Below are positions 46,275 through 59,411 of a DNA stretch of 64,000 nt, in pieces. The notes beneath the pieces were generated by a model. The model made no database searches and had not been told where the DNA came from. It saw nothing but the letters and a program-made list of their open reading frames with translations. The DNA lies in assembly GCA_031761405.1 (NCBI GenBank), contig JASEVX010000011.1:19885959-19949958 (forward strand), written 5' to 3'. Numbering within the stretch: the first letter of the stretch is position 1; every line of letters begins with the position of its first letter. This stretch comes from Serripes groenlandicus (Eukaryota > Mollusca > Bivalvia > Cardiida > Cardiidae). A program made the translations under genes and the position numbers.

Positions 46275-46640
46275 AATCGTACACCGAAATAATATTAATC
46301 CTTAATTAGTGTTTATACTTAAAAACACCAAGCTGCTATCGTTCCAATGCAACGATTGAAAGCGAGTGTAATGAGATAGCGTTTAAACTTTGATTGCTTA
46401 GCATGAGAGCATGAGAGCACTTGGTCCTTTTTTAAAATGGCAACTGATATAACTTGTTGGTGCTACGACACACAAATTTGTTAAAAAATAGTAGTTGTCT
46501 GTTTGACAAGTGAATCAGCACTGCAAATAAATGACACCGAGGAGTAGGATAAGCTGTTTATATAGGTCAACCTCTTTTGATCCTTTCGAGGACAAGTTAT
46601 GTGGAAAGGAGAACTAGTCCATACTGAGCAATTAATTTTG
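46275..46640 (-). promoter_or_regulatory. Promoter and 5' leader of gene E
   Basis: TATATAAA on the minus strand at 46557-46564, 283 nt from the ATG; the leader is about 45 nt shorter than in B owing to a deletion near 46425. Confidence 0.55.
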
Positions 46641-46716
46641 TCCTGATAATTTTAACTTTCATTTTTGATATTAGACTCGTTTATAATGTGAGCGCTTTAC
46701 CCGCGAAAACCAACAT

Positions 46717-46945
46717 TTAACCCTTTACCACATACAGACGCTTTCTGACGCCTCGGCAGCAGACGACTTTTGAAATCATTGTGGCAAGAAGGACAAATTG
46801 TCAAAAATGTAATAATGAGCAATTTCTCCTTTTGCCACAATAATTTCAATAATTATTCTTTCATTTATAGAGATTCTCCGAATGTTTGCCCAAATGTTTT
46901 TAAAGTTCGTTTGCTGCAGATTTGTTGCATGTGGAAAACGCTTTC
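46717..46945. mobile_element. Palindromic MITE (TTAA family), right end decayed
   Basis: TTAACCCTTTACCACATACAG left end and a CAGCAGACGACTTTTGAAAT arm; the centre has GAGCAATTTCTCCTTTTGCC. On the right only GCATGTGGAAAACG remains. Part of this copy is what gene F is now fused to. Confidence 0.68.
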
Positions 46946-47355
46946 ATTACAAGTGTGTGAAAATATCTGCCTGTGAATCCATGCCAATGGTTCAAAATGA
47001 AACATAATTACAAAAACAATTATACGAGTAATTGGCGAACAGTGCAGATGATTCAGAAACAGACTCCGCGGACGCGCTTGCTGATCTTGGTCTACACAGG
47101 TCGCAAACGACTTACGTTTGGGTTTATTCGCAGAGCGTCCATCAATTTTACATCATGTAATGGGTTATCAAATAGAACGGCGAGGTTTTGGTCATGATCT
47201 GGCATGTATATATATAGGCCTTCAGCTTTTGAAATATAGCCTTTATCTTAAAAAAATATCACCAAAAACCGTCCTAGACTGGAACCAGTTCATCCTATAT
47301 AGGTTGCTTCATTTATAACAATTTTCTATATTCATATTATAACATGAAAAAAGCT

Positions 47356-47585
47356 TTAACCCTTTCCCACATACAATAAAACTGAAGCCGACGACTTTGA
47401 ACACAACTATGCAAAACTAAAGAAAATATAGGTAAAGGAAATGTATAATTATCGAATCGAGATGAAATCATTTTGTCAAAAGGAAGAATTGCTCATCATG
47501 AGCAATCCCTCCTTTTGCCACAATGATTTCAATACTCGTCTGCTGCAATTGCATCATAGGGCGTCTGTATGTGGGAAAGGGTTAA
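47356..47585. mobile_element. Palindromic MITE with TTAA ends
   Basis: TTAACCCTTTCCCACATAC and GTATGTGGGAAAGGGTTAA ends; arms AAAAGGAAGAATTGCTCATC and GAGCAATCCCTCCTTTTGCC. Equivalent to 8752, 22390 and 56403. Confidence 0.8.
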
Positions 47586-49555
47586 ATGGTACAGTGAGTG
47601 TAATGATACGTTTACTGATGGATAAGTTCGATTTTTCTCTCTTAAAGAGTTATATTAATTGATTCATTCCAGTCTATTTATCTAAACGAATGATTTATTA
47701 ACCTCATTGAAAAGCACATGCACATAGCACACCTCCGTAGGTTTCAATATTATTCAAATGGAGTGTTATCGTTTTATATGTCATTTGTGCATTGAATGTT
47801 CGTATGTTAAGCAGTAATCACTTATTATTTTATGTTAATTTACACAGAATTATGCAGCCTTCAATGACTGAGTCAAGTTCGTAGGTTCAATATTATTTAA
47901 AAATAATGTCATCGTTTGATATGTTATTGGATTGTCGCATGTTAAGCAATGATCACTTATAAATGCATGTCAATTTACACAGCATTCAATGACTGAGTCA
48001 AGTACCGGTTAAGTGTGCATGGGGTATTACAGGCATGTGAGTCACCTTTTAGACAAATAACACTTTCTTAATACATTGGCAAACAATTAGTTATGCAAAA
48101 CATGGATGTATTGCAAAAGTATTGTATAGCGCTATGTTATCTGTTTAGAATGAGAGATCAGAAATGTCAGGTTAATTTTGAGTTATCTCATATTCTCCAT
48201 GTTTAACTGTCTATTCCCTGAAGAAGTATATACACAATGTATGGGGTAATTGGTTTATATATGTATATATGCATAATAACACATAATCCCAATTTGATAC
48301 GAATATTCATATTAGGTGAGTACGTGACTATTCTAGAAAAATTTCTCGGTGAGTACGATGGTGGTTTTATTATTTACAAATTATTTAGACGCTTACCACA
48401 ATCTGAAAGGTTTTAGTCCAACATATTCTCGCAGGTCACACAAGAGAAGACAGCATAAACACATGAAATTATGGTATTTGATTAGATAATATTTCATACT
48501 ACAAGTATCGTAGAGCTTTCCAACTTCGTGATCTACCTCAGGTCCTGAAGTCATTATTTTCGTTATTTCCTCCCATGACTTTGTATTAGCAGTCAATTGA
48601 GAAGTGCATCAGTATTAATCCTATTAACTAATGTCTGAAGATTCATTTCGTACTCGACAATGTAGTTTATTTAAATGCTTGTGATCAAGAACTTAGGAGA
48701 CCCATATATAAAAACAAATGCAACCCTTGCACATATATAACTATTAAAATATTTGTGTGAAACATTTCATTTGCTACACATGAATATAAATGTACCTGTC
48801 ATGTGATTTGAAAGGTAATTTGGCATAAATGTATCTGAAGTAGATCTACTAATAACATTCAAACCATATTGATCGGTTGAAAAATATGGCCACCCGGTGG
48901 TATCAGAGAAGAGATAAAATGTCAAAACGTCTTACAGTAGCAATTACTCATGTGCTTCTACGGTTAAAAGGGCACCTTTGACCTCTTGTTTATCATATTA
49001 CCGTAATAATTGAAATGAATTAGTACTTTGAAACTAAGTGACTTCTTTCATACCCAAATAGTGTCGTTCTTGCAACTTTTTAAATGCGCCGTTGGGTCCA
49101 CAACAGACTTTTAGTTACGCTACTCATGTTGTATGGACCAATGTAGCATCCTTAATTTTACTGGAATAAAACAGATTTATGTTTGCACATTCAAAAGAAA
49201 GGGATAACATTTTCATTATTGTATAAGGAGCCATTCCTGGGACTTTTTGGGCACGGTAAAATTTCTGGTAGGAAACCTTCGCCGAACTTGAACAAAATAT
49301 GTTAGGCATCCCGCAGCACAAAATAGTCCTGCAATATTTACAAAATGAATAAACATATATGATACAGGAATGCTAAAACTGAAAGCAAATAAAATAATAT
49401 ACCTCTCTGAATTTTCAACTTCCAAATACATGTTGTATATATAATAACATATGTCTTAATCTGCTTTAAGTATTAACTGAAGTTTATTCATTCATAGGTT
49501 CACCTTTGTTAAGGTATAGAAAAAACTTAACTCCCAAGGGATCGTTTCGGAAGTT
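47586..49555. repeat. Intergenic unit segment between E and F
   Basis: The first part matches 8977-9540. From about 48198 it matches 1945-3200, the shared intergenic block. No gene seen. Confidence 0.55.
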
Positions 49556-49640
49556 AACCCTTTCCATCGTATAGATGCATGTTGACGCCTCTACAGCAGA
49601 TGACTTTTGAAAACATTTTGGAAAAAAGAGAAATAGCTCA
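49556..49640. mobile_element. Left half of a palindromic MITE
   Basis: TTAACCCTTTCCATC to AAATAGCTCATA; the right half is missing and a SINE follows directly. Confidence 0.6.
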
Positions 49641-49648
49641 TATATATT

Positions 49649-49941
49649 TATTGATTGATAGGTGTTTAACGCCATTTCAACAATTATTCAGTCATATCAC
49701 GGCGGCAAGTTCACTTACCCGTGTGTTTTCTGATTTTCTAACACTAGTATTCCACACAACAGTCTTTCAGAGCAACTGGCTGCTTTTCCACATAGACTGT
49801 TAACCCAATGGTGGAAGACGAATAACGTTTATCCCATTGACTTTTATCAAAAGCCGTAAAGATTGTTGCCGAGCTGGGGCTCGAACTCACAACCACTGGC
49901 TTAACAGCCCGCGTCACTTCCGACGGAGCTACTGGTGCGCG
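49649..49941 (-). mobile_element. tRNA-derived SINE, antisense
   Basis: Same element and orientation as 3813-4108 and 40209-40490, with head boxes at about 49880-49930 and 3' core near 49690. Confidence 0.68.
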
Positions 49942-50874
49942 ACATTTTAAAAAGGACAAGATGGGGATTTACATAGCTAAAGCTTAACTCATATATATTC
50001 GGTATGGCGTCTTCAAATCATTTACCATCTCTGTCTTTGTTCCATCTGTAGTAGGGACGTCGCCGAATTAAAGCTTTATTCATTCAACTATTCGTTGAAA
50101 CGGTTCTGAATCTTCACGAAGTCTTACTTTGATTCAATGTAGCATTTCTGCCCTAATACACTGTTAAATGAAGCCACAACATTTGGAGATTGGGTTTATC
50201 CGTTTAGATTACGAGCAAAGCTCACAAACAATCAGAAAATCGAATAGCTATTTACACAAGGAAAAATCAAAGATTATACCGTTAACAATGGACAAACCAA
50301 TGGAATAAATACTCAAAGAGGGGAGGTATTCAGTTTCCTGGGACGATTGTTGTGTTGTCAGTACTGGTGCAATAAAGTCTGGACACGCAGGTATATGTGA
50401 ACTGACCGCCGTGACATAACTGAACACTGATGAAACGGCATTACAATCAAATCAATATATGTTAGCGGAACCAATGCGAAATACACAGAAAAACTGAATT
50501 TAGTGTGAATATATATTTGTCAGACATTTAAACATTTGGATCAGTCCGGGAAAATGTAGATAATCCCTTTCCCATATACAGCAAATATAAAGCAGACGAC
50601 TTCCAAATTATGTAGGCAATTATATGGAAAATTTATTTATTTAAAATCACTGAGCAATTTCTTCTTTTGCCACACTGTTTTCAAAGGTCGTCAGCTTCAG
50701 AAAAGTCAGAAAGTGTCTGTACGTGATAAAAGGGTAAAGCAACCTAACGAGATATAATTATTTCTTATTATTTTATTTCTTTATTTATCAAATTAAAAAG
50801 AAATGTCGCAATGATCTAGAAATTCTGTATTGTATATATACGTGCGATTTCTTTCTGTCTTTCTTCTTGAATAT
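49942..50874. other. 3' flank of gene F
   Basis: It contains a single 62-bp unit (about 50107-50169), a lone SINE 3' core (about 50340-50460) and a MITE remnant (50560-50700). A minus-strand AATAAA lies at 50780-50785, about 90 nt past the stop of F. Confidence 0.55.
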
Positions 50875-53314
50875 TTAGACTGAAAATCTGTCTTCCGCCA
50901 TTTTTCGAAGTAACTTTCTTGATACCTTTCCGTTAGATTCTTCTGGAAATTGATCCATAATCATGTAATGTCTGGGTAGGACTGTAAACAGTTTCTGTTT
51001 ATCATTATAAACTGCGTCCAGGTAATCCCTCAGATTGACTTCCGAAACGTCACATCCGTGTTTCACAGTCACGCATGCGCAAATGACCTGATACAACTGA
51101 ACATCCGGTACAGGAACAATCATAGCAGATTCGACGCCTGGACATTTGTTGAGGACATCTTCTAATATAGAAGGAATTACATTCATGGCACCGGAAATAA
51201 TCATATCAGAGATTCGCCCTTCTACAAAGACGTATCCTTTCGCATTCATTCGGCCATAGTCGTCCGTTTTGAACCAACCATCTGACGTCATCGTTGCCGC
51301 TGTTTTCTGTGGATCATTCAAATATCCATTGAAAAGGAATGCATTGCGTACGTAGATTTCGCCCTGTTCGTTAATCGGTACAACCGAACCATCCTTACCA
51401 ACGACCTTGACGTCCACGCCTGGACAAGGCCAACCACTCGCATAGTCCACCAGGTCTTCTTGTTTGTCAACTATCATGCAGGAACATACCAGTAATTCGG
51501 TTCCACCATATGCAGTACCAAGGTAAGTGCATATTTTACCTACGCACGCTGCAATCGCTTTCGTAATTGGTTGACCTCCTGTCCAAATCGTCTTAAGCGG
51601 CCAATCACTAGGTAGTTCTTCCTGAAAAGAAGATATTAAAAAACACGATAAAAAGTATTTGTATCACACTCCGATAAAATCGGGTACAAATTCGTACAAG
51701 TTAAGACGATAAGGTTTGATTCTGAATCAAGTGTACGAGTTTGAATCAAGTATATTAAATTTTAAAACGAGTTCTGGGGAATGAATCAAGTTTATTAGTT
51801 AAGTCTACGAGTTCTGAGGTCTTGATCAAGAAAACGAGTTAAGACGACGAGTTCTGACGTTCACTATTATTACTATAGTATATGATCCCTATAGAGAAGC
51901 TATTTTTAGAAACACAATCCTGTGTGGGTTTTTTCCCAACCTTATACGAAAGCATTACGGTCATTATAATTATAGCATATAGAGCATCATCCTCGGTACC
52001 CAAGCTTTCCATACAATATATGATACCCAGGGCAAATTGGCTAGCGTAACTTCGTAAAGCATGCACCACGATTTCCCCCGTAACTACACTGTATTTTTCG
52101 TATCGCATGAGGTTTGTGTCATGCGGCCAATCAAGCGGATGCATTTCACCTCATAAATTATGTATCAGTACGATATTTTTACAGCAAATTTGCCCAGGGT
52201 AACATATAGTTTATGAATAGCCTGGGTACCGAGGATGATATACTAGATCGTAAAGAGACTATTTGTAGTATCTTAACCCGGTTTTGTGTGGGATTCCTTT
52301 ATCAAAATGAACTCGGATGCCTGTGTAAGAAATCAATGGTGGAAATATACCAGCTACACAATTTTTGGTAGGATATAAAGACAGCAATAGTGTAAGAACA
52401 TGTATAACCTGGCGCTCCATAAGTTCGTGAATACCAGCAGGAAACACTCCAGCCACGGTACACCTCTCTTTACTGATGACATCCATCAGAAACGATACCC
52501 TGTTCTCCGGGTCCGGACAGAAACCGGAAACAGTAATCCGGGTTTGACCAACGATGAGGGCAATTGGAAAGCCACCAAGCCAAGAAAACGGCCTGTCGTT
52601 GAAGTAAATGTCGTCGCCAGAGTAGAAATGCGTCGATAATAATGGACGCACTTTCATAAAATTTGAATGAGAGTGTTGTACGAGTTTGGGAATCCCCGTG
52701 CTGCCTGATGTTTGGAACATGACCGCAATCTCATTCGGATTTACCCGAGGTAATGCCGTTGGTTCACTTTCTTCTTCTAGAATACCTTTAACAGTTAATA
52801 CATTTTCATTTTTAGGTGGCTGTATGAACACTAAGCTTCGCAGGGATGGTATTTGGGAGCTTTTCACTGTGCCTCTAGGACCCATTTCATCTATCAGGGC
52901 TTTAAAAATCGCCCAATTACAATCCTCTAGGCCTGGATCGAGAACAATTGACGCACAATTTCCCATCTTCTCTGTTAGTTTTATGAAATCACTTCCGTCT
53001 TTGTACGTAAACACCACGTTGACCACTCGTGCAGACACCATCATGGCGCCGTATGTGGCATACAGGTATTCCGGACATGCTCTCGAAATAACGACCACAT
53101 TTTCCCCCGGTTTCACGCCAAAGTTGATAAACGCCTTTGCCATCTTAACAGATTGTTCATACAGTTCCTTCCAGGAAACCGCAAACCGTGGCTCGGACGT
53201 GGAACAAAATACAACGGCGTCTTTATTTGGTATCGTTGACGCATAGTGTTGTAGACATCCGGGTATTGTCTGAAAGATGTCCTCTTCTTCAACGTCGACC
53301 TGTTCCCCTTTCAT
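50875..53314 (-). pseudogene. Gene F: N-terminally truncated AMP-binding synthetase, otherwise open
   Basis: Exon 1 spans 52409-53314 and exon 2 spans 50875-51621 (747 nt), with a 787-bp intron (CAG|GTTATA donor). All catalytic motifs (P-loop, YGGTE, A7, A8, A10 Lys) are in frame with no stop. The first 15 codons, the leader and the TATA box have been deleted. Codon 16 is now joined to MITE sequence normally found about 600 bp upstream (compare 46860). By chance the junction creates an in-frame ATG directly before Lys16, so the frame could start MKGEQV and give 550 residues. The lost N-terminus includes the putative myristoylation site. Without its promoter it is probably silent, hence pseudogene, but an alternative promoter cannot be excluded. 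Confidence 0.8.
51692..51858. repeat. Intronic minisatellite (gene F)
   Basis: About four degenerate units of about 40 bp, same family as in B, E and G. Confidence 0.7.
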
Positions 53315-53799
53315 TTATTCTCCGAATGTTTGCACAAATGTTTTTAAAGCTCGTTTGCTGCAGATTTGTTGCATGTGGGAAACGCTTTCATTACAAGTGT
53401 GTGAAAATATCTGCCTGTGAATCCATGCCAATGGTTCAAATTGAAACATAATTACAAAAACAATTCTACGAGTAATTGGCGAACAGTGCAGATTATTAAA
53501 AAACAGCCGCGCTGGCTGATCTTGACTATACGGGTCGCAAACGACTTACGTTTGGGTTTATTCGCAGAGCGTCCGTTAATTGTACATCATGTAATAGTGG
53601 GTTATCAAATAGAACGACGAGGTTTTCGTCGTGACCTGGCAAGCATATATATAGTAGGCCTTCAACTTTTAAAACATAGACAGGAACCTCTCCCCCTTTA
53701 TCTTAATCTTAACAATATATCGCCAAAAACAGTCCTAGGCTGGAACCAGTTCATCTTCGGTTGCTTCAGTCCCAAGAATTGTATATATACATGTTAGTA
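53315..53799. repeat. Upstream segment of gene F, starting inside a MITE
   Basis: 53315-53400 is the right part of the palindromic MITE family (TTTGCTGCAGATTTGTTGC), then the shared block (about 53480-53790). No promoter recognised. Confidence 0.55.
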
Positions 53800-55535
53800 C
53801 AAGAGAAAGTTGATGCAACGCATCAATGTCGCCGGAAATCCATACTGCAGTGATGCATAACACTTACATTACAGTAGTTGAAAAAACAGTTTTTTAACTG
53901 AGGGGCATATTGGAACATCAGGGGTGGGGTCAAGTGAAAATGTATCATAACTTGGATTTTTTTGTTAACGAAGTGAATGTCCTTCATTGAAATAAAATTA
54001 TGCTGCGAAAAGAAGCTGCTGAACTGTGTCAGATATACAGCAGTCTAGAAACTGTGTCTCAGTTTCTGGCTCCATATGGCAGAGTAGGTCGTCTTTTTTG
54101 GCTCACCAAGCAACTTTAATCTCATCAAAATATCAAGTATTTCAGCACCAAGCCTATACACCTCCAGTCAGAATTTATTCTGTTCATTGTGGAAAAAGCT
54201 CCCTCACATGATGCATTAGCCAAATAACACACAGAACCAATCCCAAATAATGCAGGTTCATAGTGTTCTGGTAAAGATTGCGTCGATAAATGAGATTTAA
54301 GCTGATGTTCAAAAGCTAAATATGAAAAAAATATATATATATTTCCAGCACTGTACACTGTGGGCCTTGAGTTAAACCAAATGAAGAAAGGTAATTCATG
54401 AAAACTGATTAGCTATTGTTTTTTAATTGGAAACAGGAATCTAGAGTATGATTCTCGATTCCTGCTTGGAATCATTTTAAATCATTTTCCTGCTAGGATC
54501 GGATGTTTTGAAAACTAATATAAATGTGGACATATAAATCGTACACTGCCCTGTTTCAGTGACTGACCTAAATCGGTGACCTTTTTATTTTGCATAAGCT
54601 CTTCAATTTGAAGAGTTCTATGGTATCAATGTTTTTTTGTGGTCTCAAGTGTAAACATATAAACACAGATATGATTTTTTTTTTTTTGGATAGGTTACAG
54701 CCGATTTTATCATGTATAGGGTGTGCTTTAGGTGCAACAACATTTCTTCTATCTCCGTAGTGAATACAACTTGGGGAAACCCAAAATATACACGTGATCA
54801 TTCCAGCCAATCGTATTTGCGATATGTAAATTAAAACTAATAGCCCAAATGTATGCGGTAAACATCATCAATAATAGGTTCGTTGAATACGCATGCGCCC
54901 GAGACATATTTCGATTCTAAACTTCCGCTCATATTGCAAAACTGAAAGTATACTCCCAGCCACTCGGTAAATCTCGAATATTCACTGCAATCACCGCGAT
55001 TTGTCAAAGAAATAACCCTGTAAAAGATCGACTATAAGAAATGCATATTATTCGGCCGAAAAATTTCACTCGCAAAAATATGCTGGTGCCTGAAAATACA
55101 TTCAGTAAGTAAAAATTGCTATTAAAAAGAGAATTCGACATGATTTTCATATCGATATGACACATAACAGTCTGCTGCTAGCAGATGCGCGTATGTAAAC
55201 AAGATAGACGGTGCGACGTAAAGGTTTGTAGTTATCGAGTTTTAATTACATGTTGTATATGAAAATAAAGTATCTCAGTCTAGCTAATAGGGACTGCTTT
55301 GTCTTCGTAAATAAAACAAAAAAAAACATAAATGCGAGTCAAAATAAAGAAACTGCACATACTTAAAACATCGGAATATTTATTTCATTTTAGATGTGTC
55401 ATAACTTAGTGGTTTTAAACAAACGCAATTGTAATATGTTCAAGACATTTAATTTTTTTTTTTCTAATAATAATTCTCCTCCCATGTCATTGAAAAGCTA
55501 TTAAAAATTGAAGTAGCGGGCTTCTGCCCGGCGAC
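53800..55535. mobile_element. Hairpin-ended element 2
   Basis: Left end CAAGAGAAAGTTGATGCAAC with the TTGATGC/GCATCAA hairpin, then GTCGCCGG; right end hairpin GTAGCGGGC-TTCT-GCCCGGCGAC at 55512-55534. The shared ends and different interior relative to 35699-37183 are as expected for deletion or capture derivatives. It carries a hAT-like protein fragment at 54125-54358. Confidence 0.7.
54125..54358 (-). pseudogene. hAT transposase / C17orf113-like C-terminal fragment
   Basis: The 77-codon frame contains LANASCEGAFSTMNRINSDW. In hAT-type transposases and the related domesticated zinc-finger proteins the C-terminal dimerisation region has an N-x-x-CERxFSxMxRIKxxxR pattern. Here the otherwise common Arg after Glu is Gly-Ala. 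No zinc finger or catalytic residues are in reach, so it is a fragment captured in, or nested in, the hairpin-ended element. Confidence 0.6.
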
Positions 55536-56402
55536 TTATAATCATACAGATTGAAGAAGTTTTAAGTGATACAGTGATTGTAATAATACGAACATTGGCA
55601 ACAAAGTTCTGCCAAAATTTCAACCTCATTGAAAAGTACATAGCTACCGTAGGTTTCGATATAAATCAAATAGAGAGTGATCGTTTTATTTGTCTTTTCG
55701 TATGTTAAGCAATACTCACATGAATGCATGTCATATTTACAGCAATATGCAGCCTTCAATGACTGAGTCAAGTACCAGTTCAGTGTGCATGAGCTATTAC
55801 AGGTATACATTGGCATGCAAGTCATCTTTCAAACAACTTACCCTTTCCTTATACATTGGCAAACAATTATTCAATGCAATACATGGATGTAGTGCAAAAG
55901 CATTTTATAGCATTATGTTATCTGTTGAGTATAAATTAGAGGCCTAGTTTAAAGATATTCATTTATTCACGTGGGAAACGCTTTCATTACAAGTGTGTGA
56001 AACTATTTGAAAATATCTGCCTGTGAATCCATGCCAATGGTTCAAATTGAAACATAATTACAGAAACATTCTTCGAGTAATTGGCGAACAGTGCAGGTGG
56101 TTCAGAAACAGACTCCGCGGACGCGCTAGCTGATCTTGGTCTACACGGGTCGCAAACGACTTACGTTTGGGTTTATTCGCAGAGCGTCCATCAAGTGTAC
56201 ATCATCTAATGGGTTATCAAGTAGAACGAGGGGGTTTTCGTCGTGACCTGGCAAGCATAGAAACTTTTTAAATCTAGACCTCTTAATATAGCCTTTATCT
56301 TAACAATATATCACCAACAACCGTCCTAGGCTGGAATCAGTTCACCTCTAGTTGCTTCAGTCATAACAATTGTCTATATTCATATTATAACATGAAAAAA
56401 GC
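55536..56402. repeat. Upstream unit segment
   Basis: 55560-55940 matches the 47640-48180 block. 55970-56400 repeats the 46930-47355 block, so part of the upstream region is present twice in the F unit. No gene. Confidence 0.5.
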
Positions 56403-56641
56403 TTAAACCCTTTCCCACATACAACAAAACTGCAGCAGACATCTATGAACACATCTGTGCAAAACTAAAGAAAATATAGGTAACGGAAAGTACTTGTATA
56501 ATTATCGAATCGAGTTGAAATCATTGTGGCAAAGAAGGAAGAATTGCTCATTATGAGCAATCCCTCCTTTTGCCAAAATGTTTTCAATACTCGTCTGCTG
56601 CAGTTGCACCAGAGGGCATCTGTATGTGGGAAAGGGTTTAA
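56403..56641. mobile_element. Palindromic MITE with TTAA ends
   Basis: TTAAACCCTTTCCCACATAC and GTATGTGGGAAAGGGTTTAA, arms AAGAATTGCTCATT and AATGAGCAATCCC-like. One extra A has entered each border symmetrically. A T25 run (56669-56693) lies just outside. Confidence 0.75.
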
Positions 56642-58680
56642 TAGTTCAGTAAGAGTAATGATGGATAATTTTTTTTTTTTTTTTTTTTTTTTTCACTTAA
56701 AGAGTTATATTAATGGATTCCTTCCAGTCTATTTATCTAAAAGGATGAGTTATCAACCTCATTGAAAAGTACATGCAAATAACTCCCTCCTTAGGTTTCA
56801 ATATTATTCAAATACAGTGTTATCGTTGTATATGTCATCTGCTCATTTGTTTGTCGCATGTTAAGCAATGATCACATATAAATGTATGTCAATTTACACA
56901 GCAATATGCAGCCTTCAATGACTGAGTCAAGTACCGGTTAAGTGTACATTGGATATTATAGGTATGCATTGGCATGAGAGTAACACATTGGCAAACTACA
57001 TGGATGTAGTGCAAAAGTATTTTATAGCGCTATGTTATCTGTTGAGTATAAGAGATAAATAAATTTAGGTTAATTTTGAGTTATCTCATATTCTCATGGA
57101 CGTACTAGGTTAAACACAAATACACCATGAGTATAAAGATAACGTCTAAGATAATTGTTAGAAATGGAGCCGATATGGTGCTTTAATAGTATATAGACCC
57201 TCACATGTGTTTGAAACTGCGTCGAAGTGACTGTTTGTATTTCTAAACGCGCCATATGAACACCGACTCTCGGGATTTGGCGCAGTCTTACTAGAGTCTT
57301 ACCTACGATCCATCTTGTCATCTGCTAGTGTAAATTTCATTGATCCGAGATTGTATTTTAAGGCACGTTTATCGTTATTTTAACGATTAACTTACAGTTT
57401 ATCGTTGAAAACTACTCGGTCCTCATGCATCACATGGCTTTCGTTTGTGATGTAGAGACCGAGTTCGACAATCGAGTGTACCGGACAGAGAATCTCGATT
57501 TCTTTTGGATTGGGTAAAATACTGCATCTAATTTGCATATCAGATCTATGAAATTCACAGATCCGATATGCAACTTAGATGCAGTATCCTTTCCGCCGTA
57601 CAATAATTTTGCAGGAGATTTTGAAAACGTCTGGGCAAAAATATGGAAATGTCTTTAAGCTAGGATGATAAAGTGTAATTATTTAAAAGAGTTGAATACA
57701 ACATGACATACGAAGAAATTGACTATCATGAGAAATGTTGTTACAATGTTTCCAATGGTGGTCTTCATGTGTCAAAATGATTCTACATCTGTTAATGGTT
57801 TAAGAATGCTTGAATGATTCCTTGAAAGGGGGTTATCGCTTGTAAGGAAAATGTCTATTCCCCGAGGAAGCATATACACAATGTATGGGGTAATTGGTTT
57901 GTATATGTATATACATGATAACACATAACCCTAATTTGATACGAATATTCATATTATGTGAATACGTGACTTTGTTTTAAATATTTCTCGTAAACAATTA
58001 CTCGGTGAATACGGTGGTAGTTTTATTATCTAGATCTTATTTAGACGCTTACCACAATCTGCTATCTCTTTACATCAACATATTCTCACATGCCACAAAA
58101 GAGAAGACAACATAAACGCATGAAAGTATGGTCTTTGGTTAGAGAATATTTCATGATACAAGTATCGTAGAGCCTTTTAACTTCGTGATCTACATTAGTT
58201 CCTGTCATTATTTTCGTTATTTTCTCCCATGGATGCTGTCTTAGCAGTCAATGGAGAAGTGTATCAATATTCTCTGATGTCTAAAGATTTATTTACGATG
58301 TAGTTTATTTAAATGCTTGTGATCACGACCTAATGAGACCTGAAGATAAAAAAAAAGATGTAACCCATAAGCATAAGTTACTATTATTAAAATACTTGTG
58401 TGAAACATTTCATTTGCTACAAGTGAAAATAAATGTACCTGTCATGTGATTTGAAAGATAATTTGGCAGAAATATACCTTAAATGGATCTTCTAAAAACA
58501 TTCAAACCGTATTGATTGGTTCAGGGAAATATATGTAATAGAGTGTCCCTGATTGGCTGAAAAACATGGCCGCCCGGTGACATCAGACAAGAGGTAAAAT
58601 GCCGAAACGTCTTACAGTAGCAATTAATCATGTGCTTCTATGGTTTAGAGGCCACATGTGACCTCTTGTTTACCATTTTA
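56642..58680. repeat. Intergenic unit segment between F and G
   Basis: No gene seen. The hairpin TGCATCTAA/TTAGATGCA of the window start recurs at 57520-57586. From 57180 the block is the shared one (compare 400-2700), but without the 1278 insertion. Confidence 0.55.
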
Positions 58681-58935
58681 CCGTAACAACGACTTTTGTC
58701 AATCATCGGAAATACTAAATGGCCAAGCCGGGATTCAACCTTAATACCCCCTAATTCCAATGGACTGATGGCCCTCGTCATTACTTATTGCGGAAGGTAA
58801 CCATTTGCCTTAGAGGAATGTTGTGTAGATAACGTGTGCGAGAAGGCCTGGTAACACACGTTAGGTGAATTGGTCGCCGTGATATGACTGAAATACCGTT
58901 ATAAACGGCATTAAATCCCTTAATCAATTAATCCA
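58681..58935 (+). mobile_element. Old SINE copy
   Basis: A decayed body and a recognisable 3' core (GGTCGCCGTGATATGACTGA, then GGCATTAAA and a TTAATCAATTAA tail). Confidence 0.55.
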
Positions 58936-59411
58936 TATTAAGGCCTACCATAAATGTCAAGAGATTCACAATCCTAAATAAAAACAAACGACGAAATGTT
59001 ATTGTTTAAGTACACTATTCTAATGACAAGATGCCGGCGGGTTACATTTCGAGTCTTAGACAGTGAACTGTAACAACAACATTGAGCTAGAGGTTGAATC
59101 TTGCACATGGCGCAAGGTCTCATGATTAATTTAGACCCATAATTTGACCAATCTATTAAATAGCCTGTTGGCTTGTACGTGACGCTGGTCTCGACACTCT
59201 CCATGCACTACACAGGATATGTGTTTATTAATTGGTGCGTGTGTCGTTAAGGTCATCGCCAATCATCCGATAATTCAATGAATCGGCTATAGTTATATAT
59301 GTTTAACGAGCCTATCTGTTTAAGGGACGTTTCAGACGTGTAGCTTTATTCATTCAACTGTGTCTTACATTCGTTGAATCCATTCTGAATATTTTGATTC
59401 AGTTTAACATT
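58936..59411. other. Unassigned AT-rich stretch
   Basis: No gene, repeat or regulatory signal recognised, except similarity of the last 90 bp to 4230-4330. Confidence 0.4.

Noticed and set aside
52686..53246. 186-codon plus-strand open frame
   Set aside because: Antisense of gene F exon 1 with no homology of its own.
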